Part shown: positions 42,057 to 53,459 of the stretch, one piece after another
How positions within the stretch are numbered: the stretch's first letter is position 1
How the letters are laid out: every line of letters begins with the position of its first letter
Assembly (NCBI GenBank): GCA_936432065.2
Contig: OW386291.2
Span: 21,491,821 to 21,555,820, forward strand
Reading direction: 5' to 3'
Length of the DNA stretch: 64,000 nucleotides
DNA from: Rutpela maculata
Taxonomy: Eukaryota > Arthropoda > Insecta > Coleoptera > Cerambycidae
Program-made: the position numbers and the translations under genes
Notes under the pieces: model-generated
What the model was told of the DNA's origin: nothing
What the model saw: the letters and a program-made list of their open reading frames with translations, nothing else
Database searches by the model: none

Positions 42057-43065
42057 CAGGGTGAATCATTTTAATCTATTATTGCAAATATCTCGTCGTG
42101 TAAGCCACCAATTAAGAAATGATCTGTACAAAAGTTGTTGGGATCTAAGGGGGCCATCCGATTCTGTTGTCGTGCATCGGGTCTGTGACCTTGGTGAGGC
42201 CCTGTGATACCCAACTTTGTTTTTTTAAGTGGGAACCCATTTTTTATTGCAGAATCTAATTCTACGGAAAAAATACGTTCAAATATGATTTTAAAACTTT
42301 TTTCCAGTGGGCCTTACTCGGGCCCAATACCAACAATTGAAATCACAAGAACCCAATTATCTCGCCGGTTAAGCTAACAATTGAAAAATGACTTGAATAA
42401 AAGTTGTAGGATTCGACGGGGGTCATGGTTCAGTACCCGTTCCGGGTCCTTGATACGACCCTGGGGCCCCCAACTTTTCTTTTATGGAAATATCAATTTT
42501 TTATTGCAGATTTGCATTCTACGGGAAAAATACGTTCAAATTTTTTTTCCAGTGGGCCTTACTCGGGCCCAATCTGTAAGGCCCACTGGAAAAAATGTTT
42601 GAAAATCATATTTGAACGTATTTTTTTTCGTAGAATACAAATCTGCAATAAAAAAATTGATATTTGTATTAAAACCCAGGGGTCGTATCAAGAACCCGAA
42701 CTGGGTACTCAACCATAGCATTAGATGACCCCCATCAAATCCTACAACTTTTATTTAAGTCATTTTTCAATTGTTAGCTTAACCAGCGAGATAATTGGGT
42801 TCTTGTGATTCAATTGTTGGTATTGAATCCTAGTAAGGCCCACTGGAAAAAAAATTTTAAAATCATATTTGAACGTATTTTTTTCCATAGAATTAGATTC
42901 AGCAATAAAAAATGGGGATTCCCATTAAAAAAAACAATGTTGGGTATCACAGGGCCCCACAAAAATCATGGACCCGGTGCCCGACCACAGAATTAGATGG
43001 CCCCTTAGAACCCAATAACTTTTGTAGAAGTCATTTCTCATAGTAGATTAAAATGATCCACCCTG
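42057..43065. mobile_element. 1-kb foldback MITE, each arm with two tandem modules
   Basis: The ends CAGGGTGAATCATTTTAATC and its inverse (to 43065) are flanked by TA. The whole element is a palindrome centred near 42575. Each arm contains two diverged copies of one module (AAGTTGT..., then TTTTTTATTGCAGA, ACGTTCAAAT and TCCAGTGGGCCTTACTCGGG). The four modules lie at about 42130-42325, 42395-42572, 42580-42760 and 42830-43020, the last two inverted. No protein is encoded. The TA flank and CAGGGTG ends point to a Tc1/mariner-type transposase in trans. Confidence 0.88.
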
Positions 43066-43067
43066 TA

Positions 43068-43590
43068 TATTCTAATGGATACAGAATTCGAATATCGCTT
43101 TTGGTTGTCGAGAAAATGGCGCCGGGAGTTTTAAGTGGGACACCCGGTATATTACGACGGTTTTCTGGAGCAACTGCAATCTTTACCAATCGTGTTACAA
43201 TTATAGTTTTGTCATATACAATAATTAATAGTTTTCCTCACTTTTTTTTATTTTTATGTTCGTCACAAATAAACTGTAAACAATAAAATCTATATTTAAA
43301 GGCATCATATATTTTCTCTTGGAATAAGTAACACTGGATGTACCCAGTTATTCCACCGTGACATTAACTACACACCGGGGTTTCAAAACCATTTCGCTTA
43401 GTGGCGTCTCCGAATGTTACATTAAATTTTGTATTTGGAACATTTTTGGACATTTTTAGAATGTAAATATGAAGTATTATTTTATTCAAGTATAATAGTT
43501 AAACCTATGTGTCCAATTCCCTGTTACCTTTTCTTGGTAGGTACATACACGGTTGTAAAACCGAATGATATTTTATTCGGTACTTTTGCG
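43068..43590. other. Unassigned DNA
   Basis: Apart from a mariner-like end motif near 43127-43152, nothing was recognised. Confidence 0.45.
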
Positions 43591-44754
43591 CAGTGGCGTC
43601 CTGGCTAGGTCCGCGGGTCCGCAAACGCGGACTGGGCCCTAGATCCTTTAGGGCCCCCCCATCCGATCAATAAAACATGGCAATGAACAACTGAAAAATT
43701 TTAGTGGAGTCAAATTAGGACTAGAAAATTAGCAATCTGAATTGTCCGGTCAGGGCAATTTTTTTTTATTTCAACGTGTTCAGGGGATCAACTTAAGTTC
43801 ACAGTTCAGTTTTGCAGTTTCTGCGAGGTCGGCGTATTGTTTATTTAAACAATTTAATTTTTTAGACCCTGTTTTTCATCGGTTATCTTTGAATATCTCG
43901 AAATCTATAAGTCCTATGGAAAACAACAAAGAGAAAGAAATGTTCGTTATGAGAGCTGTACAATAAAAGTACATAAAATATAATCCATTCCAATTGTTAT
44001 TATTATTTAAAAAAAAAACGAACATTACAAAATTATGTTTGGAAACAAATCACTGTTCTTTCAAAAATAATGGGTAATATTCAATGAAATTTTGGAGAAA
44101 TATAGCTTTTATAAATTACAACCATCTCTTAAAATTTCAAAACATAATGATCATTAAAACGGCTCAACTATACAATTGTTGTTGCTAAAACTTTGCACCG
44201 GAGCTGAAATCCTGCCATCAAAACCAAGAAATGTGTACGATGGCTCGAATTGAAGCTTTTTGTAGGTACTTAAGATCACGATGAGAGATGTGATTTTTAT
44301 TTGTTTTATGAGAATTATTTATATTTTGTTGTTTTATTTTTGAACGTGATTTTTATTTGTTTTATGAAATAAATTATTTATATTTTGTTTTCTCTTCAAA
44401 TTTTTTTTAACTTATTACTTGTTACTTAATGTATTTTAATCCAAAGAATATATGTTTATTGTTTGTAAATAAATATTTTTTAATACATGAATTAGGTATT
44501 TCAATTTTCTCAGTAATATAACATTTTTTAACAATAAATAATATTAACTGGAAGGCATGAGCGTCATGAGGACCGTACAAGGAAATAGCTTGAACTCTCC
44601 TGGCTTTACTCACCTGTCTGAAAGAAATACGGCAGACGATACGAAAAATATCAGTTTGAATTTTAAAATTCTCCTCACTGCAAAGAAAAAAATTGGGCCC
44701 CCTCCCCCTAAGCCCAAATCGCGGACCCAACTAAAATTTGCCAGGACGCCACTG
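43591..44754. mobile_element. hAT-type MITE carrying a foldback fragment
   Basis: CAGTGGCGTCCTGGC (43591-43605) and GCCAGGACGCCACTG (44740-44754) form a perfect 15-bp terminal repeat. The flanking octamers CTTTTGCG and CGTTTGCG differ at one position, an aged 8-bp duplication. The subterminal GGGCCC-rich parts match as an imperfect inverted repeat. Inside, 43702-44290 is a copy of the left arm of the foldback element at 56.7 kb. A direct repeat of GTGATTTTTATTTGTTTTAT (44288 and 44346) follows. No transposase remains. Confidence 0.88.
43702..44290. repeat. Partial copy of the 56.7-kb foldback arm
   Basis: It begins TAGTGGAGTCAAATTAGGAC and runs co-linear with 56723-57215 with many small changes (for example GTCGGCGTATTGTTTATTTA in both). 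The conserved small frame of that family is broken here by a stop. Only one arm is present, so it arrived as a fragment or lost its partner. Confidence 0.85.
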
Positions 44755-45089
44755 CGTTTGCGGGATCTTTTTAGTTTTTGCAGCCTATTCAAATTGTCAT
44801 AAAAAAATATTTCAACTTTTTTAACCGGTTGTACAACGAAGATATATATGCAACATGCTTACTCTTGTGCGCATCACAATATTTGTGATATAGTTGAAAT
44901 ACCTAAACGTATAGATTTATTTACCTACAACTTTATGACATACATGCATTTTTTTAATATATGTTATATATGATGCATAGACTTAGTATTATGTAGTTTT
45001 ATATATCCTGAAAGAAATTAGTGTAAAAGAGAAATTAGGAGAAGAAACACGGATATACTCCTAGCACGCTCCACATTTCGTGAAATTTT
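44755..45089. other. Unassigned AT-rich DNA
   Basis: Nothing recognised. Confidence 0.5.
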
Positions 45090-45280
45090 ATTTTTATGAT
45101 CTTGTTGTGTATGGATATTGGTACAATCGACATCAGCTTAAACTCACCGCTGTTGGAGATGCTCTTTTTCTTACACGCGCCACTACAAATAGGGTTGAGC
45201 ATCTCTAACGGTGGTGAGTTTAAGGTGACGGCGATCGTACCAATATCCTGCGTTGATACACAACAAGATGATAAAAATAG
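45090..45280. repeat. 190-bp foldback hairpin
   Basis: The left arm (TTTTTATGATCTTGTTGTGT from about 45091, through GGTACAATCGACATCAGCTT and CTCACCGCTGTTGGAGATGC) pairs with the right arm ending GATACACAACAAGATG near 45270. About 75 bp per arm is alignable, with small bulges. The loop of about 35 bases is near 45165-45195. It is immediately followed by HINE-like copy 7. It could be a small MITE or a transcribed hairpin locus; the sequence does not decide. Confidence 0.8.
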
Positions 45281-45928
45281 GAATCACTACTTCCACATCC
45301 AGATTTTCTATCCAAGTCACTTACAACGAAAAAATTTTATATGTGGAAATAATTGTTTATGGAACTTTAATAATATAATATTTGAAATCTTTTACCCCAA
45401 AAACCCATAAAACGATACCCCGCATCGGTAGTGGAGTGGGGGTGGTAATAGGGGATGGTAGTGAGGGTGGATGAAGTAAAAAAATGTTTTGAGGTTTCTG
45501 GTTCTTGTACACGCACTAAATCACATTTTTTTTCATCTCCTTTAATAATGGGGTGGGGGTGGTAATGGGGATGGCTAATGCCAAAATTTTTTTAGACCTT
45601 AACTTAACCAATTTTATGGACTCTTACCTGCTTGATTTACATATTTACCACAAATTTACCCCAATTTACCCCCCAACCCTTCGACGGAACAAGATGAAAA
45701 TATAATCTAGTTCTAGATCTCGTTAAAGTACATATGTGTACCAAATTTCATCTCATCTCAAACAGTTCCAGGGTAAACATGCGCACAAAAAAGTTACAGA
45801 CAGACCGACAGACAGAAATTTTTTTTCGCTCAAACTTAAAATCTCGGCGTTTCATGACATTCTAAGCCTATTTGAAAAATTAAAATTTTTTAAAAATTTT
45901 TTGTCGTACTTCCACTGGATGTGGAAGT
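45280..45928 (+). repeat. HINE-like repeat, copy 7 (nearly complete)
   Basis: It starts at GGAATCACTACTTCCACATC (the first ~20 bp of the family are lost at the junction with the hairpin). It ends with CTTCCACTGGATGTGGAAGT. The G-rich block and a short GACA run are present. Confidence 0.8.
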
Positions 45929-46757
45929 AATTAAAGGAAAAAGGGGAGTGTACCATGATTTTGATACACGCGGTATATACTAAATTTCTTGCTTCTAAGA
46001 ATTTTTTAAACTGATTTCAAAATTATGGCCTAAAATTACATATTATATTAAATGCAAACGACTTAAAAAAAATTTAAAAAGGGGGAGGTTCCCAACTCGA
46101 CTAATGTGTTTTTTTTAATATTTTTATGTAATTATATCTAGTAGTCTAGTATTTTCAATATAAATAAAATGCTTCGACAATCAAATGTTGGAAAAGTTGT
46201 TTAGCGTTAAAAATTCTTATAAGGAATTAGTTTCATTAATGTTAAATTCAAAAGGTTGTTTCTCTTCGAATAACAACAATAACGAGCTTAGTACGGTATC
46301 TGTCAATTAATTCGACAAATTACTCTACATGGCAATAAAAAAAACTAACACAAACGAGCTCCGTGTAGCTACTCAAATGGTGGAAACGTGGGTGAAATTT
46401 TATATATACCACACACAGTTTAGGTACTTCGTAGCTCTACTGTTGTGTGATTAATTTTAATTTTAAATCCAATTATTGGCATAACCCTAATAAATAACTA
46501 ATTCTATTAGAGGAAAACACAGAAATCTTTCAGTGGTCTGCGGAATTTATTTAGTTTCCAAAATACTACCCAGCACTCCGCAGGATGCATTGAGTGAAAG
46601 GAAAAAATTCACCAGGTGTTTACCGTATATGCGATTTTTTATTGCATTATCATTATCGATGTAGACATCATTTCATGCGGTTTATATTATACTTATTTGA
46701 TTGAATGGTCTCATATAGCATATTTTTTAATTACATTTTCCAGAAGATCTCTGAATT
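45929..46757. other. Unassigned AT-rich DNA
   Basis: No gene or element recognised. Confidence 0.5.
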
Positions 46758-46945
46758 ACTTCCACATTCAGTGGAAGTATAGTAACAACAAAAAAAAATT
46801 GAAAATTTTTATTATTCAAATAGGCTTAGAATGTCGTCTGTCTGGAACCGTTTAAGATGTTGACTTGAAATTTGATACAGGTATGAATTTTAACGCAATC
46901 TGGGACTAGATTATATTTTCATCTTATTTCGTTAGCCACCCCCAC
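46758..46945 (-). repeat. HINE-like repeat, copy 8 (3' part only)
   Basis: Reverse orientation: the 3' hairpin (ACTTCCACATTCAGTGGAAG), then the AATAGGCTTAGAATGTC segment and CCACCCCCACCCCATTAA. Large internal deletions leave under 200 bp. Confidence 0.72.
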
Positions 46946-47055
46946 CCCATTAACGTCTATGTACCTGCATGTATGTACGCGTGTGTATACGTACATATGT
47001 ATGTAGGCCGGTTTCTTGGAAACCCGAGTGTTCAACCATGGTAGAGTACTCGAAA

Positions 47056-47615
47056 TTGGAACATATCCGTCATACAGAGCGATCGTCAGAGGCATTTAAA
47101 CGGTCATGTTTTATGTAAACTTCTTCTATTATAATTTTAGAGCAAAATGATACTAAGGTTTTTGATTAAGCATACAAAAATACGAAAAGAGAGTGTTTCT
47201 TCCAGGTTCGGATGAACTGTACATAAATTAGGTGATCAATTTTAATTTACTGTTGTTATTAAGGTATTTTTAGTAAGACTGTTACGAAATTAATGAAAGT
47301 TGCAATTGGGTGTTGCCGAATACATATTAAAAACATCAACTTCTATTACTTGTTAGATTTTTACTTCAAATTTTGAACATATGTAATATAGATGATAGAA
47401 TACCTTCTACCTATAAATTTGGGCCATACCTGTCACACAGAGTGATTGCCACGAGCGTGCAAACTATCATGTTTTATATAAACTATGTTTAATTGGAATT
47501 TTAGAGCAAAATGTTTTTTGATTAAGCACACACAAATATTAAGATCTAAGTACAAGGTATCAAGACTTCAACATACAGTGTCATTCAGGTTCGGAAGAAT
47601 TTTACATGGATTAGG
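47056..47615. repeat. Diverged direct repeat, two ~185-bp units
   Basis: Units at about 47056-47240 and 47425-47615 share, in the same order, GTCATACAGAGCGAT/GTCACACAGAGTGAT, CATGTTTTATGTAAAC/CATGTTTTATATAAAC, TTTTAGAGCAAAATG, TTTTTGATTAAGCA and CAGGTTCGGA. This is an old tandem or dispersed duplication of an unidentified sequence. No coding signal is shared. Confidence 0.7.
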
Positions 47616-49440
47616 TAATATATCAGAAAGCAAGGGAAAACGACTGCATTCAATTTTTCTTAGCGAGGTCTCGAACAGGCTTCACGCTCCGGCTAGCAAC
47701 TGGCGTTGTCCTCTTTCCAGGGAGGACAGTGTGGAACTGGCTACTGGGCATAGGGAGTTGCTGTGACATAGACCACCTTTAATAAGCAATGTATGAGGAC
47801 AAGATAAAATTCAAATTTCAGAAACAAATTTCAACTTTTACTAGTACAGAAGTATACTGAGGATACATACTTGATGCACGAAAGTTTGTAGCATGGTGGT
47901 TTGACTTTGTTCACTCTCAGGAAGCAATATGGGGAACAATGGAATGATATTTAGGGTTAAAAGTAGACTCATTGTGATTTGAATTGTTATAATTTGTATT
48001 GTGAAAATTAATTTATGAAAATGGGACGCACCTTGAAAGAAAACCACTGTATTCAACTTAAGTGACACACTAGTGCAACGAAAACACCTAACGACACCCA
48101 AAAAAAACCAGGAAGGGGATAGTTATTTTGAGTGTAGAAAATCCATATAAATATCTCATGGTGGGAGGATACCCTAAAAATAAACAAAAAAACATTGGTA
48201 TTGGTAATTAAGTTGTAAATGGTATGACATTTACTTTTTTAACTAGGGAAGAAAAACTAATTTCATAATAATTGACTTTAATGATACCTGGCTAGCTCAA
48301 AGCAATTCAGTTTACCAACGTAATTTTAGAATGATAAATAAAACCAATCAATAACCATTAATACATATATTACTTATTTAATAATTTTACTTTAATTTTA
48401 ATTTTACACAAGTCCCACAGGGTACAGAAACAATGTAACACATCTCTATATTAAATAAACAAAAGAGGTTATAGTGTAAAATGACAATATAAGTTATAAC
48501 ATCATAAATAATGATTTACAGCATAACGAATTATGCAATTACCCCTGGTAATTGAGGGTATTTAGCCTACATTAAAGTAAGGACAGTCAACGATAAATTT
48601 GATCAAAACCACGATAAAACTCGTTATCAGAATACGAAATGTAAACTATCGTACCACTACACAGAAAAGTTACGAAGCACTTGATATAAGGTGGTGAAGG
48701 TGACTTCGTGGGAAGTTTAAAAGGAAGAGTACTTACATTGAGTCTCGTGGCATAGCACTAGCACTGTTATTAAATTAGTTTACAAATAATTAATTTTTCT
48801 TACAGGCAGTTATTAACTTTAACTTTATGCACATACTTTTAGGCCATAACCTTTTTACTCAGGTTTTGTTCTCTTTTCTTAGCACGTTCTCTCGTACCTT
48901 GTACCCATAATATTCTAAACAAACAGTACAAATATCAAAAATACAACTATTAACAAATTAAGTGGCCGACATATGTCGACCACATAGCTTCTCAGGCTTG
49001 CTGCCTGCCCCGGAATCAACATGGTTTCCGCCAACTTGACTATTTATGTCATTCCCCGTAAGGGTAACAAAGCCTAGCTTACGCGTCAACACCACCAATC
49101 AAATTCTCTTTATACCTTATATGGAAGGATGTCATCCCTCCGCTAGATTTTATTTACGTCGCGGAAAGACTTCAACAAATTCAAAGTATGACCACAGACA
49201 ATTTTCGGTAATCAATAAATAATAAACTGATCATAAAAGACAATTTCTGACTCAATATATGAATTTAATTAATTGTAATTGACCCATCAAAATTAGCACG
49301 TGGATCGAATGTATAAAAAATAATAAGAATTTGCTCACTGAAGACTTATAGGTACATAGAAAAATCTAAAAAATTAAACTCTAGGGAACTTTATAAAAAC
49401 CAAGCTCAGAGAGCTTCAAGTTCTAATTAGGCTTTCTGAC
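47616..49440. other. Unassigned DNA
   Basis: No gene recognised. GC-richer patches at 47660-47770 and 48960-49200 have no identifiable product or RNA structure. Confidence 0.45.
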
Positions 49441-49975
49441 TCTCTGGGCGAAATTGACTACTAGTGTGGATACAATGAAAGCTCGGAAAGTAATCCTACT
49501 TGCAACCTGGAATGCAAGAAGACTCTTACAGCCAGGAAAACTTTGTCTGCTGGAAAGGAAACTAGCGGACTCGAACATTCCGGACATTTTAGATCCACGA
49601 TGGGAAGCATGGTATGCTTCCCGTAATGACATGAGCTGACATAGAGTAGGATTTTGGATCTCGAAAGAAATAACTGAATCAGTCTTCGGATATACACAGT
49701 ATAGTAAATTTGGTGCAGATATGTACACCTCCAACTGCTGCTGAAAAGGAAGATTTGGAAGTGTTCTACGAAGATCTAGAAACCTTACTCCACACTATTC
49801 CAAACAGTCATATTACCATTGTTATGGGTAATTTCAATGCCAAAGTCAGTTTCCCACTAGAAGATGATCACCTGTGAGCTGTTGTTGGAAAATTTGGCAT
49901 CGGAGAATGAAAGGAAAGAGGGGAAAGGCTAATTCAATTTTGCCTAAACGATACTTATTCCATGCGAACGTAACC
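49441..49975 (+). pseudogene. RTE-clade endonuclease domain remnant
   Basis: The first frame (from about 49484) reads VILLATWNARRLLQPGKLCL and LERKLADSNIPDILDPRWEA, matching the start of an RTE/BovB-type endonuclease ('ATWNVRTL.QPGKL..L...L....IDIL...E.RW'). After frame changes, TPPTAAEKEDLEVFYEDLET, NSHITIVMGNFNAKV (the GDFNAK box with N for D) and KERGERLIQFCLND follow in order. The catalytic Asp of GDFNAK is changed and stops are present. Truncated at about 49975 by a Helitron-like end. RT is absent here. The 3' ends at 1.7 and 52.5 kb may belong to the same family. Confidence 0.7.
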
Positions 49976-49993
49976 GCGGGCATAGCTAGTAAA

Positions 49994-50224
49994 TCTAATA
50001 TATAAAAATCTCGTGTCATAGTGTTTGTTATCGAACTCCTTCGAAACGGCTTGACCGATTTTTATGAAATTTTTGGTGTATATTTGGTAGGTCTGAGAAT
50101 AGGTCGTAGGCTATTTTTTATACCCCTAGGTGATACAGGTGGCCCTATCCAGAAATTTTGTTTTTATTTTTTGGACAAACATTTATAATTTATATGGCAA
50201 AACAACGTTTGCTGGGTCAGCTAG
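49994..50224 (+). mobile_element. Short non-autonomous Helitron
   Basis: It starts TCTAATATATAAAAATCTCG and ends ...GCTGGGTCAGCTAG, giving the 5'-TC and CTAG-3' ends of Helitrons. It sits between A and T (TAAA|TC...CTAG|TAAT), the expected insertion context, without target duplication. The interior has the typical CGAACTCCTTCGAAACGGCT segment I associate with insect Helitron repeats. A second Helitron-like tail (GCGGGCATAGCTAG, 49976-49989) lies just upstream. Confidence 0.7.
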
Positions 50225-51059
50225 TAATAAATATAAACCGCAAACAATAATCAATCGATTTAAATAATCAAACACAAATAGTTTTTATAATGTTAAAATG
50301 TTAAGACAAATAACTTCACACTATATACATAAGTACATACGCCTAGTAAACATAAACATACCAGCTAATTCCACTGTAAACTGTTTTCATGCGCTTTATG
50401 AATTTTAGGAGAGCTGTCGCCTTTATTACATGCGCCGCATCATGCACCCATTTTAAAAATTCACAACTCGAATACTATATGCAATATCAACTTAGTTCTT
50501 GTCTTAAAAACATTTTCAATACATTGGATATGTTTGTTAGCATAGTTTATACACAAAAAATTTAAAATTTAAGTACTTGCTCGTATGTTGAAATTCTTAC
50601 TACAATATTTTATAGTTACAGATTTCATATTTTTTTCCCAAAAAACTAAACATATTTAAACAGTACCATCAAGCCTCATCCAAGCGCTTATGTCTTTAGT
50701 ATATACTATAAAAAATTAGATGGATAGCACTCATAGTTTCTTGTATAAGACGTGTTATGTATTAAAAAACATTTTTTTAGGAATTATCATTTCGTCTCTT
50801 TTCTTATCATTTAAGAAGTTATGCAAGAGCTGATAAGAATCCGACAAGTCATTTCTGGTGTCCTATATAACCCTTTTGCAAATCTGAAGTTGAAAAATGT
50901 ACGTCATGTCGGAACAGGTTACTTGGAATTTAGAGCGATTTCGTACTGTCGGACCCCAGACTAATACATATTAGAGAATACTTAGAGATTGCAATCATTG
51001 ATTGAGAATAGTGAGGATTAAATAATGAGAATCAATGTAAAAATTTTAATATTTCTATT
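50225..51059. other. Unassigned AT-rich DNA
   Basis: Nothing recognised. Confidence 0.5.
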
Positions 51060-51076
51060 ATTTTGGCACATTCAAT

Positions 51077-51610
51077 ACGAATAAAGCAAATCAGTTCTCA
51101 TCTGAATCACTCTCACTGCTCTATTCTAAATTATCTTCCTCTTCGGAAGTGCTATCTGTATGGTCTTCCAATTATAGATTTTCCTCCGATTCTCGAGCTT
51201 CATCGTTCTCATTTTCGTCTTCACAAATATCTGCCGAAAAATATTGAAATTCATTGAAGTGAATAAAAGGGAATTCATGTAGAAGTAAAAGATTATATGC
51301 ATAGAATACCATTTATGATATTTTCAATTTTCGGTAATTGATCACCTTGAAACCACTTGAAAATATACTTCTCATCGTGTTCTTCCCATTCGTAATCAGT
51401 TGGCAAAGACAAACTTGGCGTATGAAGATGTGCAATGTAAGAAATTCGCAAAAAATATTGTTTCAATTATGTATTACATGGAGGTAACATAGATCCTTCG
51501 AAATTCTGGTCAATCTTCAAGACATCGTCTTTCTGATTGACATTATACGCCTTCATGAAAGTAGCTACGCGTACGAGATTAATATTCTTGATTCTTTTAG
51601 AATAGTAAAA
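51077..51610 (-). pseudogene. C-terminal remnant of a FEN-like transposon protein (putative)
   Basis: Minus-strand pieces read, in order, FMKAYNVNQKDDVLKIDQNF and EGSMLPPCNT (about 51560-51475), then IAHLHTPSLSLPTDYEWEEH with EKYIFKWFQGDQLP (about 51435-51335), then an acidic tail ADICEDENENDEARESEENL and SSESDSDEN to a stop at about 51077. The order LPPC, then YIA, then P..YEW..D.KYIFKWF.GDQLP and acidic tail parallels the C-terminal half of the gene at 28.2 kb (IPPSRA, YEWQKNGKPLW, EEEDLEE). Several stops make it a relic. The family link is by pattern only. Confidence 0.45.
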
Positions 51611-52420
51611 TTCTCTTTCAAGTTTGCAGGTGCGTGTTGAGAAATGTTATGTATTAAAAAACATCCCTCCTGTTGTTTCAAATACAGAAACACATTTACA
51701 ATACAATACATTTAAGCATCGATAAATGTATTACTTATAAAATATTTTGTAACTATTTGTGCATAATATGATTACCTAATATTTCATACAAATATGATTT
51801 TCTTTCAAGTTTCATATGAGAAAAACGATATCAGCAGGCGTGAAATAAAGTATTTCATTAGTTTGTGTTGAGAGAAACTTCAAATGATCATCAGGTGGTT
51901 AAAAAAAATGAAATAATACGTTAGCTGGGGTATTGAAGATACCGCACCCGGTGAACGCCTGGTCGCTACGGTACACTTAAAAGGCCTAGCTGACAGGTTT
52001 TGTCCCATGGTATTGTCAGCTGACACTTTTTAATTGTTTTTTTATGTCGTAAACTAGCATATAAATTAATTTTAGCTTTGTTGAAATAACGAATTTTCAC
52101 GTGTTGTTCATACATATTGACTAGGGCAGCTGACAACCTTCGCTCCTTACCCTATGCAGCTGACACATTTTTTTTTCATTTATATTACATAACTAAACTA
52201 TTTATGGTTTAGTGGCCTTGTTGGATTGACGCGAAAAACTAAATTATTTTACTGGATGCGCAGCCTCCCACACCTTTCATCTCCGCGATTGAAGTAGCTG
52301 ACACCCGATTCTTCGATAAGCAATAATGAAAAATCAACCTGTACTGAAAAAATGAACTTTGTCGAAATGATGTAATTAAATTTGACGCTACCTCCCGGAC
52401 TGTAACTGATGGTCCAAAAT
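51611..52420. other. Unassigned AT-rich DNA
   Basis: Nothing recognised. Confidence 0.5.
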
Positions 52421-52555
52421 AAATTAGGAGAACACATAAGTGAAGCCAACCCATTAAATGACGAAGATTTAAATGCCCTGTGGACAGATGGCGTGATGCC
52501 ACCAGACGTGCTATAGAGCAAGCGGGGGCCAACTAGAATAATTTTCATGAATCAC
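52421..52555 (+). pseudogene. RTE-like ORF2 3' end (fragment)
   Basis: The plus frame at 52483-52536 reads DRWRDATRRAIEQAGAN and a stop, the characteristic C-terminus of RTE-type polyproteins. Immediately upstream, ALNDEDLNALW-like residues are readable in another frame. The 3' UTR start ATTTTCATGAATCA is shared with the fragment at 1.7 kb. Confidence 0.5.
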
Positions 52556-53459
52556 AAAACGTCTGGAAAGACGTATTTTTACGAAACGAATGAAAATTGC
52601 AATCGGATTTTGCCGACTGTGAATATTTAAAAAAAATAAATAAAAATAAGAATGTATGTTATGTGTACTTAATCTCGGATATACTACCTAAAAGTGAATT
52701 GTGTTATATTCGGGCAAAAAGTTAAACAAATGTATTCGTATTCGCTCGCATTCACTCGACTGCAGCGTCTACTCGCTTCTATTTATTACCTAGTTTAATT
52801 AGAAAAATGCTCCTAATATTCTCCATGAAATTAATTATGTACTTATTTTCCGCTTTATTTATTTATTAATGAACATCAACAAATTAAATCAATGCATTGA
52901 TTTGTTCAATCCATTTTCAAATTCAATTTAATGCACTAATTCAGTGAGAATTGTGCAATAGAATAAACATTGCATATTGCACGCAGTCCAATAGAATGCC
53001 TAAAATTTGCCCTGTACTCAACGAAGCAATTTACGCCTTGTGGACTGTGCGCTAACCCAACAAAACGAATAATATGTTAATTTATGTAGATCCATATTTA
53101 GCTAATGAAATACAGTGTTTTGAATCTCAAAATAAATATCTACCTATTGGTTTTCCACAAACAGATTTGCTTGACATGTTTTCTATGTGGAGCTTATTCT
53201 CGAAATTATTTTTTTTTGTTCGTAAATACGGTTCCATGAAAACACTGCTTTGCTAATTGGGCCATCCCAAATTAATTATACAGTGTCTTTTTACAAAATT
53301 TGATGTCAGTTCTGACCCGTACCAGTAATATTATCGTTTCTCGAAAACGGGTTGTTTTCTCGATATCAACTAAGAGTATCTTTAAAGAAAATGTTTAAGG
53401 AATTTAAACAAGAATTAGAATGGGGGCGGTAAGCCACACAAATATGGTGAATACTGCAC
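52556..53459. other. Unassigned AT-rich DNA
   Basis: No gene recognised. The last 200 bp (CGTTTCTCGAAAACGGGTTG) may be outer TIR or flanking repeat of the next element. Confidence 0.45.

Noticed and set aside
42057..43065. CRISPR-like array (four spaced repeats)
   Set aside because: The modules are about 180 bp, diverged and arranged as inverted pairs in a TA-flanked palindrome; this is a MITE in eukaryotic DNA.
47660..47770. Coding exon (GC-richer, open frame with LHAPASNWRCPLSREDSVE)
   Set aside because: The frame is short, unrecognised and lies beside a decayed direct repeat; no splice sites could be argued.
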